From positions 278,686 to 342,685 of the forward strand of contig NZ_NPGA01000008.1 of assembly GCF_002259485.1 (NCBI RefSeq): a DNA stretch of 64,000 bases, read 5' to 3'. The stretch's first letter is position 1; the number at the start of each line of letters is the position of its first letter. Of the stretch, positions 35,673 through 44,439 are shown piece after piece. The notes under the pieces were generated by a model. The model searched no databases. It was not told the origin of the DNA and saw only the letters and a list, made by a program, of their open reading frames with translations. The translations under genes were made by a program, and so were the position numbers. This DNA is from Rhodococcus sp. 14-1411-2a. Its GTDB lineage: Bacteria > Actinomycetota > Actinomycetes > Mycobacteriales > Mycobacteriaceae.

Positions 35673-37088
35673 TCACGCTCGCAGACGCTGAAGTGCTCGC
35701 TTAGCGGCGTTGTACCCGCACATTCCGTGAGCGCCGGCGCCGGGTGGCGTGGCGGCCGAGCAGAGCGAGACCCCTTCGATGCCCGTGGAGTAGGGGTTCA
35801 GCGTGGCGCGGGGACGGAACACCAGCTGCAGAGGGTCGTTGGCCCCGGTCACGACGTCGCCTCCGATGTAGTTGGCGTTGTGGGCCTCCATCGCCGCCAC
35901 GTCACGGACGCGGCGGTCGAGGATCCGGTCCTTGAAACCGGGGGCGAAGCGTTCGATCTGGTTTTCGATCAGCGAGGTCGCGTCACCCGTCCAGCCGGAA
36001 GGCACGTGCGCGTAGGCGTAGAACGGGTTGACCCCATCGTGGGAACGTGAGGGGTCGGCTACATACTGCTGACCGGCGAGGACGAAGGGCCGTTCGGGCA
36101 TCTGGCCTCGGTTGACCTGCCGCTCGGTCGCCGCGATCTCGCTCAGAGCCCCTCCTACGTGGACAGTGCCGCAGCGGCGTGCAGGCTCGTACGTCCAGGG
36201 CACCTCACCTGCGATCGCGAACTCGACCTTGAAAGAGCCGGGCCCGTGCCGGAACCGTCGCAGTGCCCTCGCGACGTGGCGTGGCATGCGATCACCCGCG
36301 ATGCGGGCCGCGGCACTCGGAGCGACGTCCAACATCACCAGATCGGGTGACCCCAGCTCGTCGAGCGTTTCGACCTCGATACCAGTCTCGACTTTGCCCC
36401 CGAGGCTTTCGAGCAGTGAGATCATGGCCCGGCTGATGGTGCCGGATCCACCCTCGGCCACGGGCCACCCGTAACGATGAGCTGCCGCGCCGAGAGCGAC
36501 GCCTACGGCTGACGAGACGGGGGAGCTGAAGGGCCGAAAGGCATGCGCGGCGACGCCGGCGAAAAGGGCGCGGGCCTCCTCGGTGGACCACACACGGGCC
36601 AGCACGTTTGCCGGCAGCCCGGCGTACGCACCGAAGCGCGCGAGCTTCAGGGGGTGGGCCGGCACGTGCAAGATCGGCTGGAGGAAGTCGACGGTGATGT
36701 CGTCGAACCGGTCAGTGAGTGCGCCGAACACCGAGATCCACCGCTTGCCGTCGACACCGAGTGCCGCGGACGTCTCGTCGACGGACTGCCACGCCGCAGC
36801 GCCCCGCCCGCCGTCGAGGGGGTGGGCGTACTGAATTTCCGGCCACAGCCACGTCAGTCCGTGTGACTGGAGGTCGAACCCACGGGAGAACGGGGTGTCG
36901 ACGGCCAGCGGGTGGAACCCGGAGCATTCGTCGTGTATCAACCCGGGCAGCGTCAGTTCGCTGCTGCGGGTACCACCTCCAGGGGTGTCGGCGGCCTCGA
37001 GCACGCGGACCGACACCCCCTCGGCGGCGAGGGTGAGAGCGGCAGCGAGACCGTTGGGCCCACTGCCGACAACGACCGCACTGGTCAC
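35673..37088 (-). CDS. CrtI/phytoene-desaturase-like FAD-dependent oxidoreductase
   Basis: 471-residue flavoprotein. The N-terminal dinucleotide-binding motif is VVVGSGPNGLAAALTLA with the downstream acidic residue in VRVLEAADTPGG. The C-terminal FAD-contacting stretch reads GIEGVSLCSAATPPGAGAHGMCGYNAA. This is the NAD(P)/FAD-dependent oxidoreductase subgroup related to phytoene desaturases and carotenoid isomerases. It overlaps the DUF3556 gene by 4 bp, so the two proteins are made together and may act in one membrane-linked redox step. No carotenoid genes are nearby. Substrate unknown, probably lipophilic. Confidence 0.88.
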   Translation of the reverse strand: MTSAVVVGSGPNGLAAALTLAAEGVSVRVLEAADTPGGGTRSSELTLPGLIHDECSGFHPLAVDTPFSRGFDLQSHGLTWLWPEIQYAHPLDGGRGAAAWQSVDETSAALGVDGKRWISVFGALTDRFDDITVDFLQPILHVPAHPLKLARFGAYAGLPANVLARVWSTEEARALFAGVAAHAFRPFSSPVSSAVGVALGAAAHRYGWPVAEGGSGTISRAMISLLESLGGKVETGIEVETLDELGSPDLVMLDVAPSAAARIAGDRMPRHVARALRRFRHGPGSFKVEFAIAGEVPWTYEPARRCGTVHVGGALSEIAATERQVNRGQMPERPFVLAGQQYVADPSRSHDGVNPFYAYAHVPSGWTGDATSLIENQIERFAPGFKDRILDRRVRDVAAMEAHNANYIGGDVVTGANDPLQLVFRPRATLNPYSTGIEGVSLCSAATPPGAGAHGMCGYNAAKRALQRLRA

Positions 37089-38941
37089 GCGTCGACCGCG
37101 TCGGTCGAATTGACGATGTCGGGATCGGCGACGCCGGTGGCGGCTGGGTTCGCCGATGCGACTTTGGGATGGCTGATTCGCTCGTAGCCGTGCAGATGCC
37201 AGTGCACCTCCGTCGCGATGGGCCCGTTGGGTAACCAGGGCTGCTCGACGATGGCGTCCCTCACGGCATAGCTGCCCCGCTCGACGATGCCGATGGCCGC
37301 GTCCACCACGAGGTACTGCTGACGACCTCCGAAGATCGGCTCGGACTCGATCCAGACCACTACGAACTCACCGGGAGCGAAATTGCAGCGCTTCTGGATC
37401 GCCTCGATCAACTGCGGGCTGTGCAGGTGGCCATCGCCGAAGTTGAAGGCCACTACCGCATTACAGCTGAACTCGGCCTCACGCAGCGTGTAGTGGTTGA
37501 TGTCGTCGCCCAACGTTTTGATCATGACCGAGTTGAGACCGCGACCCTGGCTGTGCAGTGATCGCCAGCCGAGGATCTGGTGCAGCACGACCTCGGACAC
37601 TTCGGGGCCGTAAGTTGCCGAAAGCTGGTCATAGGTCATCGGTGCCGACTTGACGATGTGCTCGTTCAATTTGGCTTCGGCGCCGGGTGCCATTGCCCAG
37701 AAGCCCGTCGCCCAGTTGCCGGCGTACTGACGCATGGACGGGAGGAACGAGACGAGGTCGGGGCGTAAGTTGCCGAGCACTGGAAAGAAGAGCAACCCGA
37801 CGAGCGTCAGCGCCAGCAGGCCCCCATGCATGTCGCTCACCGCAAATCCGCCGCCCGCCGGGAAGCCGGCGAACAGGAACACGGTCAGGTACATGAACAG
37901 CACGTTCCATTCCAGCGGCGTGGCCAGCGGGAACGTCGAGGTGATGACCAGGTGGAACAGCAGCATGACTCCGATGGCGATGACGGTGGACGTCATGTTC
38001 GTCGAGAACAACAGCACGAACGGCGTTACGATCTCCACGAGCGTTCCGCCGACGTGGGCCACTGAGGTGCCCAGGCGGGACGGGCGCAGGTCGTCGGGGA
38101 AGTTGCGGTAGTTCATCCGCTTGACTCTGATCGAAGTCAGCCAGGGGGTATTGCTCATCATCGGTGGAATTACCATCGAGACGTGGTGGCCGAGCTTCGA
38201 CACACCCGCTCCGACCCAAACCGAGACGATCAGGATCTTCGCCGCGACGATCATGTCGACGAACGGAAAGAAGCCGAAGAAGACGAGTGCCGGCAGGTAC
38301 TGCTCACCGCGTGCGCCCACGAAGATGACCTTGTCGCGGAGCCCGTTCAGCACGAGCAGCACCCCGACGGCGATCGCGAGGCCCGGAGCGACAAGCCCAT
38401 GATTGTCGGCACCGACCACTGAATCCAGCGAAGAGCTGGACACGCCCGGCAGCACCAGAGCCACGGCCAGCACCGCGATGTAGACCATGTACAGCAGCGT
38501 GTCGAACACGGTGCGCTCGTCGCCGGAGGTGAAAGGCACCTTGCCCGGCCATGGTGCGAGGCGGATGGTCCGCGGCTTCGCCCAATAGCGAAACCCTCCT
38601 GTCTTGGGCTCGAAGTGACCGGACAACGGCCCCCAGGAACCGCCGTACCCGATGGATTCCAGCAGCAGGATCCACAGTATTGCCTTCTGATAGAAGATCG
38701 GTTCGTTCCACCACTGCCCGACGTCGAGGGGGCTGATCCCGGAAGTCAGCGAGTTCAGGACGATTCCGCCGATCATGAACGGGAAGAACAGCCGTGCGAT
38801 GTAGGTCAACGCGGTGATCTTGGGGGTGCCGAAACCATAGTCGACCCAGTGTCGGGAGAGGATTTTGATGCGCTCCTGGTACGGCGTGGCGAGGAACGTG
38901 GCCGGGTCGACCGGAGGAAAGTCCCCTGTCTTGAGTCCCAT
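37085..38941 (-). CDS. DUF3556-type polytopic membrane protein
   Basis: 618-residue protein with about ten hydrophobic segments in the first 430 residues and a soluble C-terminal domain of about 190 residues. This matches the actinobacterial DUF3556 family, for which no function is established as far as I know. Conserved-looking stretches: NEPIFYQKAILWILLLESIGYGG... (first part near residue 80) and GNWATGFWAMAPGAE. ATG at 38941 has AAGGAGA upstream and starts the domain directly. It is translationally coupled to a CrtI-like flavoprotein. A membrane-bound lipid-modifying or electron-carrying role is a guess. Confidence 0.82.
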   Translation of the reverse strand: MGLKTGDFPPVDPATFLATPYQERIKILSRHWVDYGFGTPKITALTYIARLFFPFMIGGIVLNSLTSGISPLDVGQWWNEPIFYQKAILWILLLESIGYGGSWGPLSGHFEPKTGGFRYWAKPRTIRLAPWPGKVPFTSGDERTVFDTLLYMVYIAVLAVALVLPGVSSSSLDSVVGADNHGLVAPGLAIAVGVLLVLNGLRDKVIFVGARGEQYLPALVFFGFFPFVDMIVAAKILIVSVWVGAGVSKLGHHVSMVIPPMMSNTPWLTSIRVKRMNYRNFPDDLRPSRLGTSVAHVGGTLVEIVTPFVLLFSTNMTSTVIAIGVMLLFHLVITSTFPLATPLEWNVLFMYLTVFLFAGFPAGGGFAVSDMHGGLLALTLVGLLFFPVLGNLRPDLVSFLPSMRQYAGNWATGFWAMAPGAEAKLNEHIVKSAPMTYDQLSATYGPEVSEVVLHQILGWRSLHSQGRGLNSVMIKTLGDDINHYTLREAEFSCNAVVAFNFGDGHLHSPQLIEAIQKRCNFAPGEFVVVWIESEPIFGGRQQYLVVDAAIGIVERGSYAVRDAIVEQPWLPNGPIATEVHWHLHGYERISHPKVASANPAATGVADPDIVNSTDAVDA

Positions 38942-39385
38942 CGTGTTCTCCTTACTTCTTCGTGTGAGGTGTCCGGTCCGTCTCGCGCGCAGGCGTATTC
39001 GACCGAAGCGTCGGTTACGTGACTGGGGTGGTGCGGCCGACTCCGCTGGGGTTAGCAGCTTGTTCCCCATGACCAGCCAACTGCGGGCAGGCGCTTCAGA
39101 AACAGGTGGTGAGCTGGAGTCATGACAGGTACGCCGGGGCGAACTCGTGCCTGCGGTCCCGAGGAGTGGCGTGGAGCACACCGGGAGGTGTGAATCAGGA
39201 CACTACGGGGGTGCGCAGTCGTCATCTACGGGGATGAAGTACGAAGATCGCACGCTCATTTGTGCACGCTGCACAAGCCATGAACTGCCTACGACAGGGA
39301 ATGGACGCGACGCGTCGGACGGCGTCGGCGGCGGCGGAATTGCACATAGTTCGGCTGGATCCGCCGTCGCAACAAACTGACCTAA
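38942..39385. other. Intergenic stretch upstream of the DUF3556 operon
   Basis: About 440 bp, divergent space between the DUF3556 gene and the degenerate DUF4267-like gene. No gene was recognised; it must hold the DUF3556 promoter. Confidence 0.4.
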
Positions 39386-39411
39386 GCTAGCCTTTCGCTA
39401 GTTGCTATAAT
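39386..39411 (+). promoter_or_regulatory. Promoter with HxlR-type operator, pseudogene copy
   Basis: CTAGC-N5-GCTAG (39387-39401) followed by TTGC and TATAAT (39406-39411). The 13-mer TAGTTGCTATAAT is identical to the element upstream of the DUF4267-like gene at 28976-29001, with the inverted repeat in the same position. It drives, or drove, the degenerate gene at 39510. Confidence 0.6.
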
Positions 39412-39509
39412 TTCGTGAGTAGCGCGGTAGCATCGTCTTCGAGAGCGGACACGTCGTTCCGCGTGACTGCACCCAGCCCGATCAGCGACTGGCACCTCAA
39501 GGAGTTATT

Positions 39510-39744
39510 TTGTCCGACAACAGCTCCGACGTATTCCAGTCATCTGTTGCGCTCGGGTTCGTTCGGGATTTTCGTCACCGTCCGTATCGTCGTCGCAACC
39601 ACACACTTCATTGCACCGACGCGGGTGGCGCGATCCTTCGGAACACACACCGCCGCCCACCCGGTAGTCGGCTTCGAACCGGTTGTCGGCTTCTGCCTGA
39701 GCCCACGGCCTTTGTGGATATCTCGGTGCCGCATCCTCACCTGA
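39510..39744 (+). pseudogene. Degenerate second copy of the DUF4267-like gene
   Basis: It begins with a TTG at 39510 preceded by AAGGAG. The first codons (SDNSSDVFQSSVAL) match the start of the gene at 28446-28847 (PKDSSETFASSVPL). After about 14 codons the match continues in another frame as RIVVATTHFIAPTRVARSFG, compared with RIMVATSHLAAPTLVARFFG. Similarity then fades before a stop at 39744, so the last half of the protein is missing. A clear duplicated and decayed gene, still preceded by an intact-looking promoter. Confidence 0.75.
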
Positions 39745-39757
39745 CGGGGGTGACGCG

Positions 39758-41047
39758 ATGAGGACACTGACGTCGAAGACGTCGCAAGACAAGGAAGAGT
39801 TGAAGCGGCGCGTCTCGTACGTGGGGCAGCGACTCAACGACCGCCAGCCGGAGATTGCGCGCGCGATGGCCGAGCTACTGTCGACGATCGATTACCTCGA
39901 CGGTGACCCGCGGCTCATCGCGCTACTCGAAGCAAGCACCGAAGGCAATATCGAGACCATCTTTCATGTACTCATCAACGACATCGCCATAGCGAATCTG
40001 AAACCCGCGACCGCGGCCGTCGAATATGCCGAGCGACTCGCACAGCGCGGCGTTCCAGCCAACTCGCTGGTCAGGGCCTACCACATGGGGCAGGACGACC
40101 TGATGGCCTCGTGCTTCGAAGAAGTGCATTTGCTCGACTGCGATGCAGAGATGAAACTTCAAGTCCTCCACCATATCTCCAGTGTCATCTACGAGTTCGT
40201 CGACTGGATCTGCCTTTATCTGCTCGGCATCTACGAGGCCGAGCAGCAGCGGTGGAACACGACGTCGGGCCACGTACACACGGCGATGCTGCACTCGATC
40301 CTGGCGCGCAAGCAGACGTCGTTCGCCAGCTTCGAGACCGAGACCGGGTACCGGCTCGATCAGTATCACGTAGCCCTCATCATCTGGAGCGAGAGCAGCA
40401 ACCCCGAGACCGACTTGCTCCGTGAGATCGAGCACGCTGCGCGCCGCTTGGCCTCGTCGGTCAAGGCGTTCTCGGCTCCCGTGTTCTCCGCCGTCGACCG
40501 AAGTACGGCGTGGGTATGGATCCCGCGAGGTTCGAGCAGAGAGACGCTCGACCACGAGGACGTGACAGCCGCCCTGGCGAAGGTGCCTGGTGCTCGGGCG
40601 AGCATCGGGATCGTCGGTCACGGCGTGACGGGCTTCCGGCGCAGTCACGAGCAAGCAGAGGCCGCGCGACTCGTCGCAATGGCCGGCGGGACCGATATGG
40701 CGCGTGTCGTGGCGTACTCCGACCGGAGCCTCGCAGTCGTCTCGATGCTGACGCACGACATGGAAGGGCTTCGCGCATGGGTGCAGGAGAGCCTTGGACA
40801 ACTTGCGGTAGACAGCGAGAGCAACGCACGATTACGTGAAACAACGCTCACGTTCTTCTCGATGGGCAGCCACCACTCGGCCGCGTCCGACGCCATGACC
40901 ATCCACCGGAATACTCTCAAGTACCGGCTCGAGCGCGCCGAGGCGACACGGGGAAGGCCGCTGACCAGTGGCCGGCTCGATCTGGAGCTGGCTCTCCAGG
41001 TCTGCCGGTACCTCGGGTCTTCCGTACTTCTACCGCCCACTCGATGA
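39758..41047 (+). CDS. PucR-family transcriptional regulator (second of two)
   Basis: 429-residue regulator with the same layout as the protein at 29447-30697. The N-terminal sensory part contains AQRGVPANSLVRAYHMGQDDLM. A GGDEF-like middle domain follows, then the C-terminal HTH, LTFFSMGSHHSAASDAMTIHRNTLKYRLERAE. It lies between the CrtI/DUF3556 operon and a convergent acyl-CoA ligase, and may regulate either. The ATG at 39758 starts the domain, though the ribosome site (GGGGGTGACGCG) is weak. Confidence 0.87.
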   Translation: MRTLTSKTSQDKEELKRRVSYVGQRLNDRQPEIARAMAELLSTIDYLDGDPRLIALLEASTEGNIETIFHVLINDIAIANLKPATAAVEYAERLAQRGVPANSLVRAYHMGQDDLMASCFEEVHLLDCDAEMKLQVLHHISSVIYEFVDWICLYLLGIYEAEQQRWNTTSGHVHTAMLHSILARKQTSFASFETETGYRLDQYHVALIIWSESSNPETDLLREIEHAARRLASSVKAFSAPVFSAVDRSTAWVWIPRGSSRETLDHEDVTAALAKVPGARASIGIVGHGVTGFRRSHEQAEAARLVAMAGGTDMARVVAYSDRSLAVVSMLTHDMEGLRAWVQESLGQLAVDSESNARLRETTLTFFSMGSHHSAASDAMTIHRNTLKYRLERAEATRGRPLTSGRLDLELALQVCRYLGSSVLLPPTR

Positions 41048-41093
41048 CTCCACGGGCCACGTGATCACCTTGCTTCCCTGTTGGAGCGGTGGT

Positions 41094-42551
41094 CTACGCC
41101 AGCTTCACCATTCGGCGGAGCCCGGGTTTGTCTGTCTTGCCGACTGCGTTCTTCGGCAGCGACTCGACGATGGAGATCTCGGTGGGGATCTTGACGCGCG
41201 TCAGCCGTTCGGCGCAGTGCGCGAGTAGAAGGTCGACCGTGAGGTCACTGTTCGGGTAGAGCACGACCTGCGCGACAGGGACTTCGCCGAGTACGGGGTC
41301 CGGGACACCGACAACAGCTGCCTCGAGTACCTCGGCGAGCTCGGTCAGCGCCTGCTCGATCTCCTTGGGGTAGATGTTTTCGCCGCCTCGGATGATCATG
41401 TCCTTCACGCGGTCGACGATCCTCAAGTAGCCGTCGCCATCGAGAGCGCCGATGTCGCCCGTGTGGAGCCAGCCGTTTCGGACGGTTTCGGCGGTGGCGC
41501 TTGGGTTTCCGAGGTAACCCTGCATGACTGCCGGACCTTGAATGAGCACCTCGCCCGGGCTGTCGGTTGCCACGTCCATACCGTGGGGACCCACAACGCG
41601 AATGGTCTGACCAGGCAACGCCGGTCCGACTGTGCCGAGCTTGCGCACGCCCTGCAGCGGATTGCACGTCGACGCGCACGTCCCTTCTGTGAGTCCATAG
41701 CCCTCGAGCACCTCGAAGCCGTAGCGCGAGTGAACGGCGGCAAGCAGCTCTCGCGAGATCGGCGCCGCGCCACACACCACGAATCGCAGTGATGAGACAT
41801 CAGGTTCTTTATCGGCGGGCAATGCTGCGAGGAGCGCGAAGATGGTGGGCACGCCGGAAAAGTACGTCGGGCGCACGCGTTCGACGTCGCCGAAGAACCG
41901 TGTCTTGGAGAACGTGCCGACGATCGTCATGCGCCCGCCGACGCGCAAGGGGGCGAGCGTGCTGACCATCAGAGCGTTCACATGAAACAAGGGGAGAACG
42001 AGCAAACAGTGATCCGACGCGGTCAGCTCGAAGTGTGCGGCAAAGGTCGAACTCATGAACTCGGCATTCGCGTGACTCAACACCACTCCGCGTGGTCTAC
42101 CCGTCGAACCCGAGGTGTAGACGATCAAGGCAGGTGTGTCCGGGTTCAGTGTGACCGGCGGTTCGACCGCCTCGCTCATCTGGTCGAGCGCATCGACCGA
42201 CAAACCGGTCACCCCCTCGACCGGCGACACACCGTCGACCGTGACCACGAGGCGAGCGCCCGAGTCAGCCAGCTGGTGCGCCGCCTCGACCGCCGTGAGC
42301 GCTGGGTTGATCGGGGTAACGGCAGCACCGAGCCGCCACGCTGCACCGATCACCAGTACGAGTTCGAGTCGATTGGGAAGCATGACGGCAACGACGTCGT
42401 CCCTGGTGACATCAGATGCGGCCAGCTGCGCCGCGATCGATCCGCAGCGCCGTGCTACCTCGGAGAAGGTCAGCTCCTGGCGTTCATCGGCGATCGCGAC
42501 CGAATCCGAGTACTGCTCTGCCAGCACCCACGGCAAATAACCGAACTCCAT
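41094..42551 (-). CDS. Acyl-CoA synthetase (AMP-forming)
   Basis: 485-residue adenylate-forming ligase. Seen: YTSGSTGRPRGVVLSHANAE near residue 145, EGYGLTEGTC, NGWLHTGDIGALDGDG, VDRVKDMIIRGGENIYPKEIE and the terminal catalytic Lys in KNAVGKTDKPGLRR. Divergent from an enoyl-CoA hydratase gene (251-bp shared space); together they would supply two steps of acyl-CoA degradation. The enzyme is close in size to the fatty-acid/aromatic-acid ligases of rhodococci; substrate undetermined. Confidence 0.92.
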   Translation of the reverse strand: MEFGYLPWVLAEQYSDSVAIADERQELTFSEVARRCGSIAAQLAASDVTRDDVVAVMLPNRLELVLVIGAAWRLGAAVTPINPALTAVEAAHQLADSGARLVVTVDGVSPVEGVTGLSVDALDQMSEAVEPPVTLNPDTPALIVYTSGSTGRPRGVVLSHANAEFMSSTFAAHFELTASDHCLLVLPLFHVNALMVSTLAPLRVGGRMTIVGTFSKTRFFGDVERVRPTYFSGVPTIFALLAALPADKEPDVSSLRFVVCGAAPISRELLAAVHSRYGFEVLEGYGLTEGTCASTCNPLQGVRKLGTVGPALPGQTIRVVGPHGMDVATDSPGEVLIQGPAVMQGYLGNPSATAETVRNGWLHTGDIGALDGDGYLRIVDRVKDMIIRGGENIYPKEIEQALTELAEVLEAAVVGVPDPVLGEVPVAQVVLYPNSDLTVDLLLAHCAERLTRVKIPTEISIVESLPKNAVGKTDKPGLRRMVKLA

Positions 42552-42802
42552 TTCGAGACTGCTCCTCGCATATAATTACTCGGGGACCCAAGGCCACGGC
42601 GTGGACACGACACTAAGCGCGACGACCGGGCTGATGAATGTCCATCCGAACCGAAATCGTCCAGCCTTTCAGTGCATTGTGCACAAGTCGCAGTTCGAAC
42701 GACCAAGCTGTGAATTTCGCTGCGCCGTGGTTTATCTGGTGCCCTGCAAAAGATGAAGAGCATCGCGGGTCATCGAGCATCGAGAGTGCTAGCGTCTCGG
42801 CA

Positions 42803-43660
42803 ATGAAAACGAGTCGAATTGTGGCTGCGGACATTTCACAAGCAGTCGTCCAGGACGTTCTGATCGACGTGACGGACGGTGTCGGCACCATCACGCTGGA
42901 TCGCCCCGATCGACGGAACGCACTGTCGGACGCGATGATCAATGGATTCGCCACAGCGCTCGAAGAATTGGAGGCGTCCCCCAAAGTGGGTGCAATTGTC
43001 ATCACCGGGGCCGGCAGCGCATTCTGCTCCGGCGGAGATGTTCAGGACTTTCACGAACACGGTGGCGAAGGAGGCGGTTCCCTCGAGGTCGACCAACGCG
43101 CCGTCGAGGAACAACGTCGCGACCAGGAAGCAACAATTGGCAGCATCTACAGGTGCCGCAAGCCAGTCGTGGCGTCCATCCCCGGCGCAGTCGCGGGGGC
43201 CGGCATCGGCTTCGCGCTCGCCGCGGACCTTCGGATCGCCACCTCTCGGACGGTGTTCGCGACTGCTTTCGCGGCCGTCGGGCTGGCTGGTGACTACGGC
43301 GTTGCATGGCTGCTCGACCGGCTGGTCGGACCCGCAAAGGCGCGCGAGCTCATGTTTCTCAACCCCCGGATACGAGGCGAGGAATGCCTGGCCATCGGCT
43401 TGGTCAACTGGCTGGTCCCCGATGACGAACTCGTATCGCGTACACGCGAGGTCGCCGAGCGGCTGGCGATGAGCTCATCGCATGCGCTCGAAGGGATGAA
43501 GCAGAACTTGCTTCGGGCGCCGAAGGACGACCTCTCGACCTCCATGTACAACGAAATACCTCTGCACAAAGCGACCGGCTTGACCGAGAACCATGTAGCG
43601 GCCATCAGTGCCTTCGTCGCCAAGCAGAATCCAACCTTTTCTACCGGGTGGCACGATTAA
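42803..43660 (+). CDS. Enoyl-CoA hydratase/isomerase family protein
   Basis: 285-residue crotonase-fold protein. Seen: the early strand GVGTITLDRPDRRNALSDAM, the oxyanion-forming FCSGGDVQDF near residue 80, the second oxyanion stretch PGAVAGAGIGFALAADLRIAT, and the GLAGDYG region. Asp rather than Glu at part of the active site fits crotonase relatives with varied chemistry. ATG at 42803 begins directly at the domain; the open frame upstream to 42638 has no homology. Divergent partner of the ligase at 41094. Confidence 0.9.
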   Translation: MKTSRIVAADISQAVVQDVLIDVTDGVGTITLDRPDRRNALSDAMINGFATALEELEASPKVGAIVITGAGSAFCSGGDVQDFHEHGGEGGGSLEVDQRAVEEQRRDQEATIGSIYRCRKPVVASIPGAVAGAGIGFALAADLRIATSRTVFATAFAAVGLAGDYGVAWLLDRLVGPAKARELMFLNPRIRGEECLAIGLVNWLVPDDELVSRTREVAERLAMSSSHALEGMKQNLLRAPKDDLSTSMYNEIPLHKATGLTENHVAAISAFVAKQNPTFSTGWHD

Positions 43661-43904
43661 ATGACGTAAAGATTGACGGCACAGTCGATTCGAGACCGGA
43701 GGACGATCCGATATCAGGTCCCGGCTTCGTACCTATGTTGCTTGCCGGGCCAAAACGCCGGCAGTCCGGCACGGATACGCTGCGCCCCGTGGTCACCTCG
43801 TCCAGTGGCGTGCGGGGTCCCGGTGAGGGCGGTGGGGTCGGCGTCGGTGACCGCCCGCTGAAGATTGGACGCGCCATGTATCACCCCGGTCAGGACACGG
43901 CGAA

Positions 43905-44294
43905 GTGGGTGCGTACGAAAGCAATGGGATAGGTGTCGGAATACGTCCAGTCCGCGATCGCGGCAACTATATGCTGCTGGTCTTGCAGGAAGAAGCCCTT
44001 TCCCGTCCACTGCGTCGGTACACGCCGAGGTCGATCACCGATCCGAAAGTCCTGGCCCGCGAACTGGACTCGATTCGTCGCACCGGAATCGCGATCGAGC
44101 GAGAGGAGGCCGCGATGGGTGGTTGCTGCGTTGCCTCGCCCGTGCTGCTGGCCGGTGAACCCATCGCGGCACTGTCGGTGTCGGTGCCCAAGGACCGTTT
44201 CGCACCCGAGTTGCTCGCCCCTGCTGTCCGCACCGCGGCGTTGGCATTGGGACGGGTCTTGGCACGCAGTTCTACCGGGCAATCCGAGGGATGA
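43905..44294 (+). pseudogene. IclR-family regulator, C-terminal effector-domain remnant
   Basis: From about 43970 the frame reads like the ligand-binding half of an IclR regulator: RRYTPRSITDPKVLARELDS, then GIAIEREEAAMGGCCVASPV and AALSVSVPKDRFAPE. The N-terminal winged helix (about 80 residues) and the first half of the effector domain are absent; the preceding DNA (43661-43960) gives no homologous frame. A full IclR protein is about 250 residues. A truncated remnant, probably of a regulator once serving the enoyl-CoA hydratase region. Confidence 0.7.
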
Positions 44295-44439
44295 GTCGCG
44301 CCGCGGAGCGGTCGGGGACTCCCCCACGTCCGCCCAAGGGGTCGGCGTCGAAGCCCGCACGATGCAGATGCCTATCCAGTCGAACCTCTTTCACGGGTGT
44401 CAGACCGCCGAATGTTGTGCGGCAGCAACATATCTCGGA

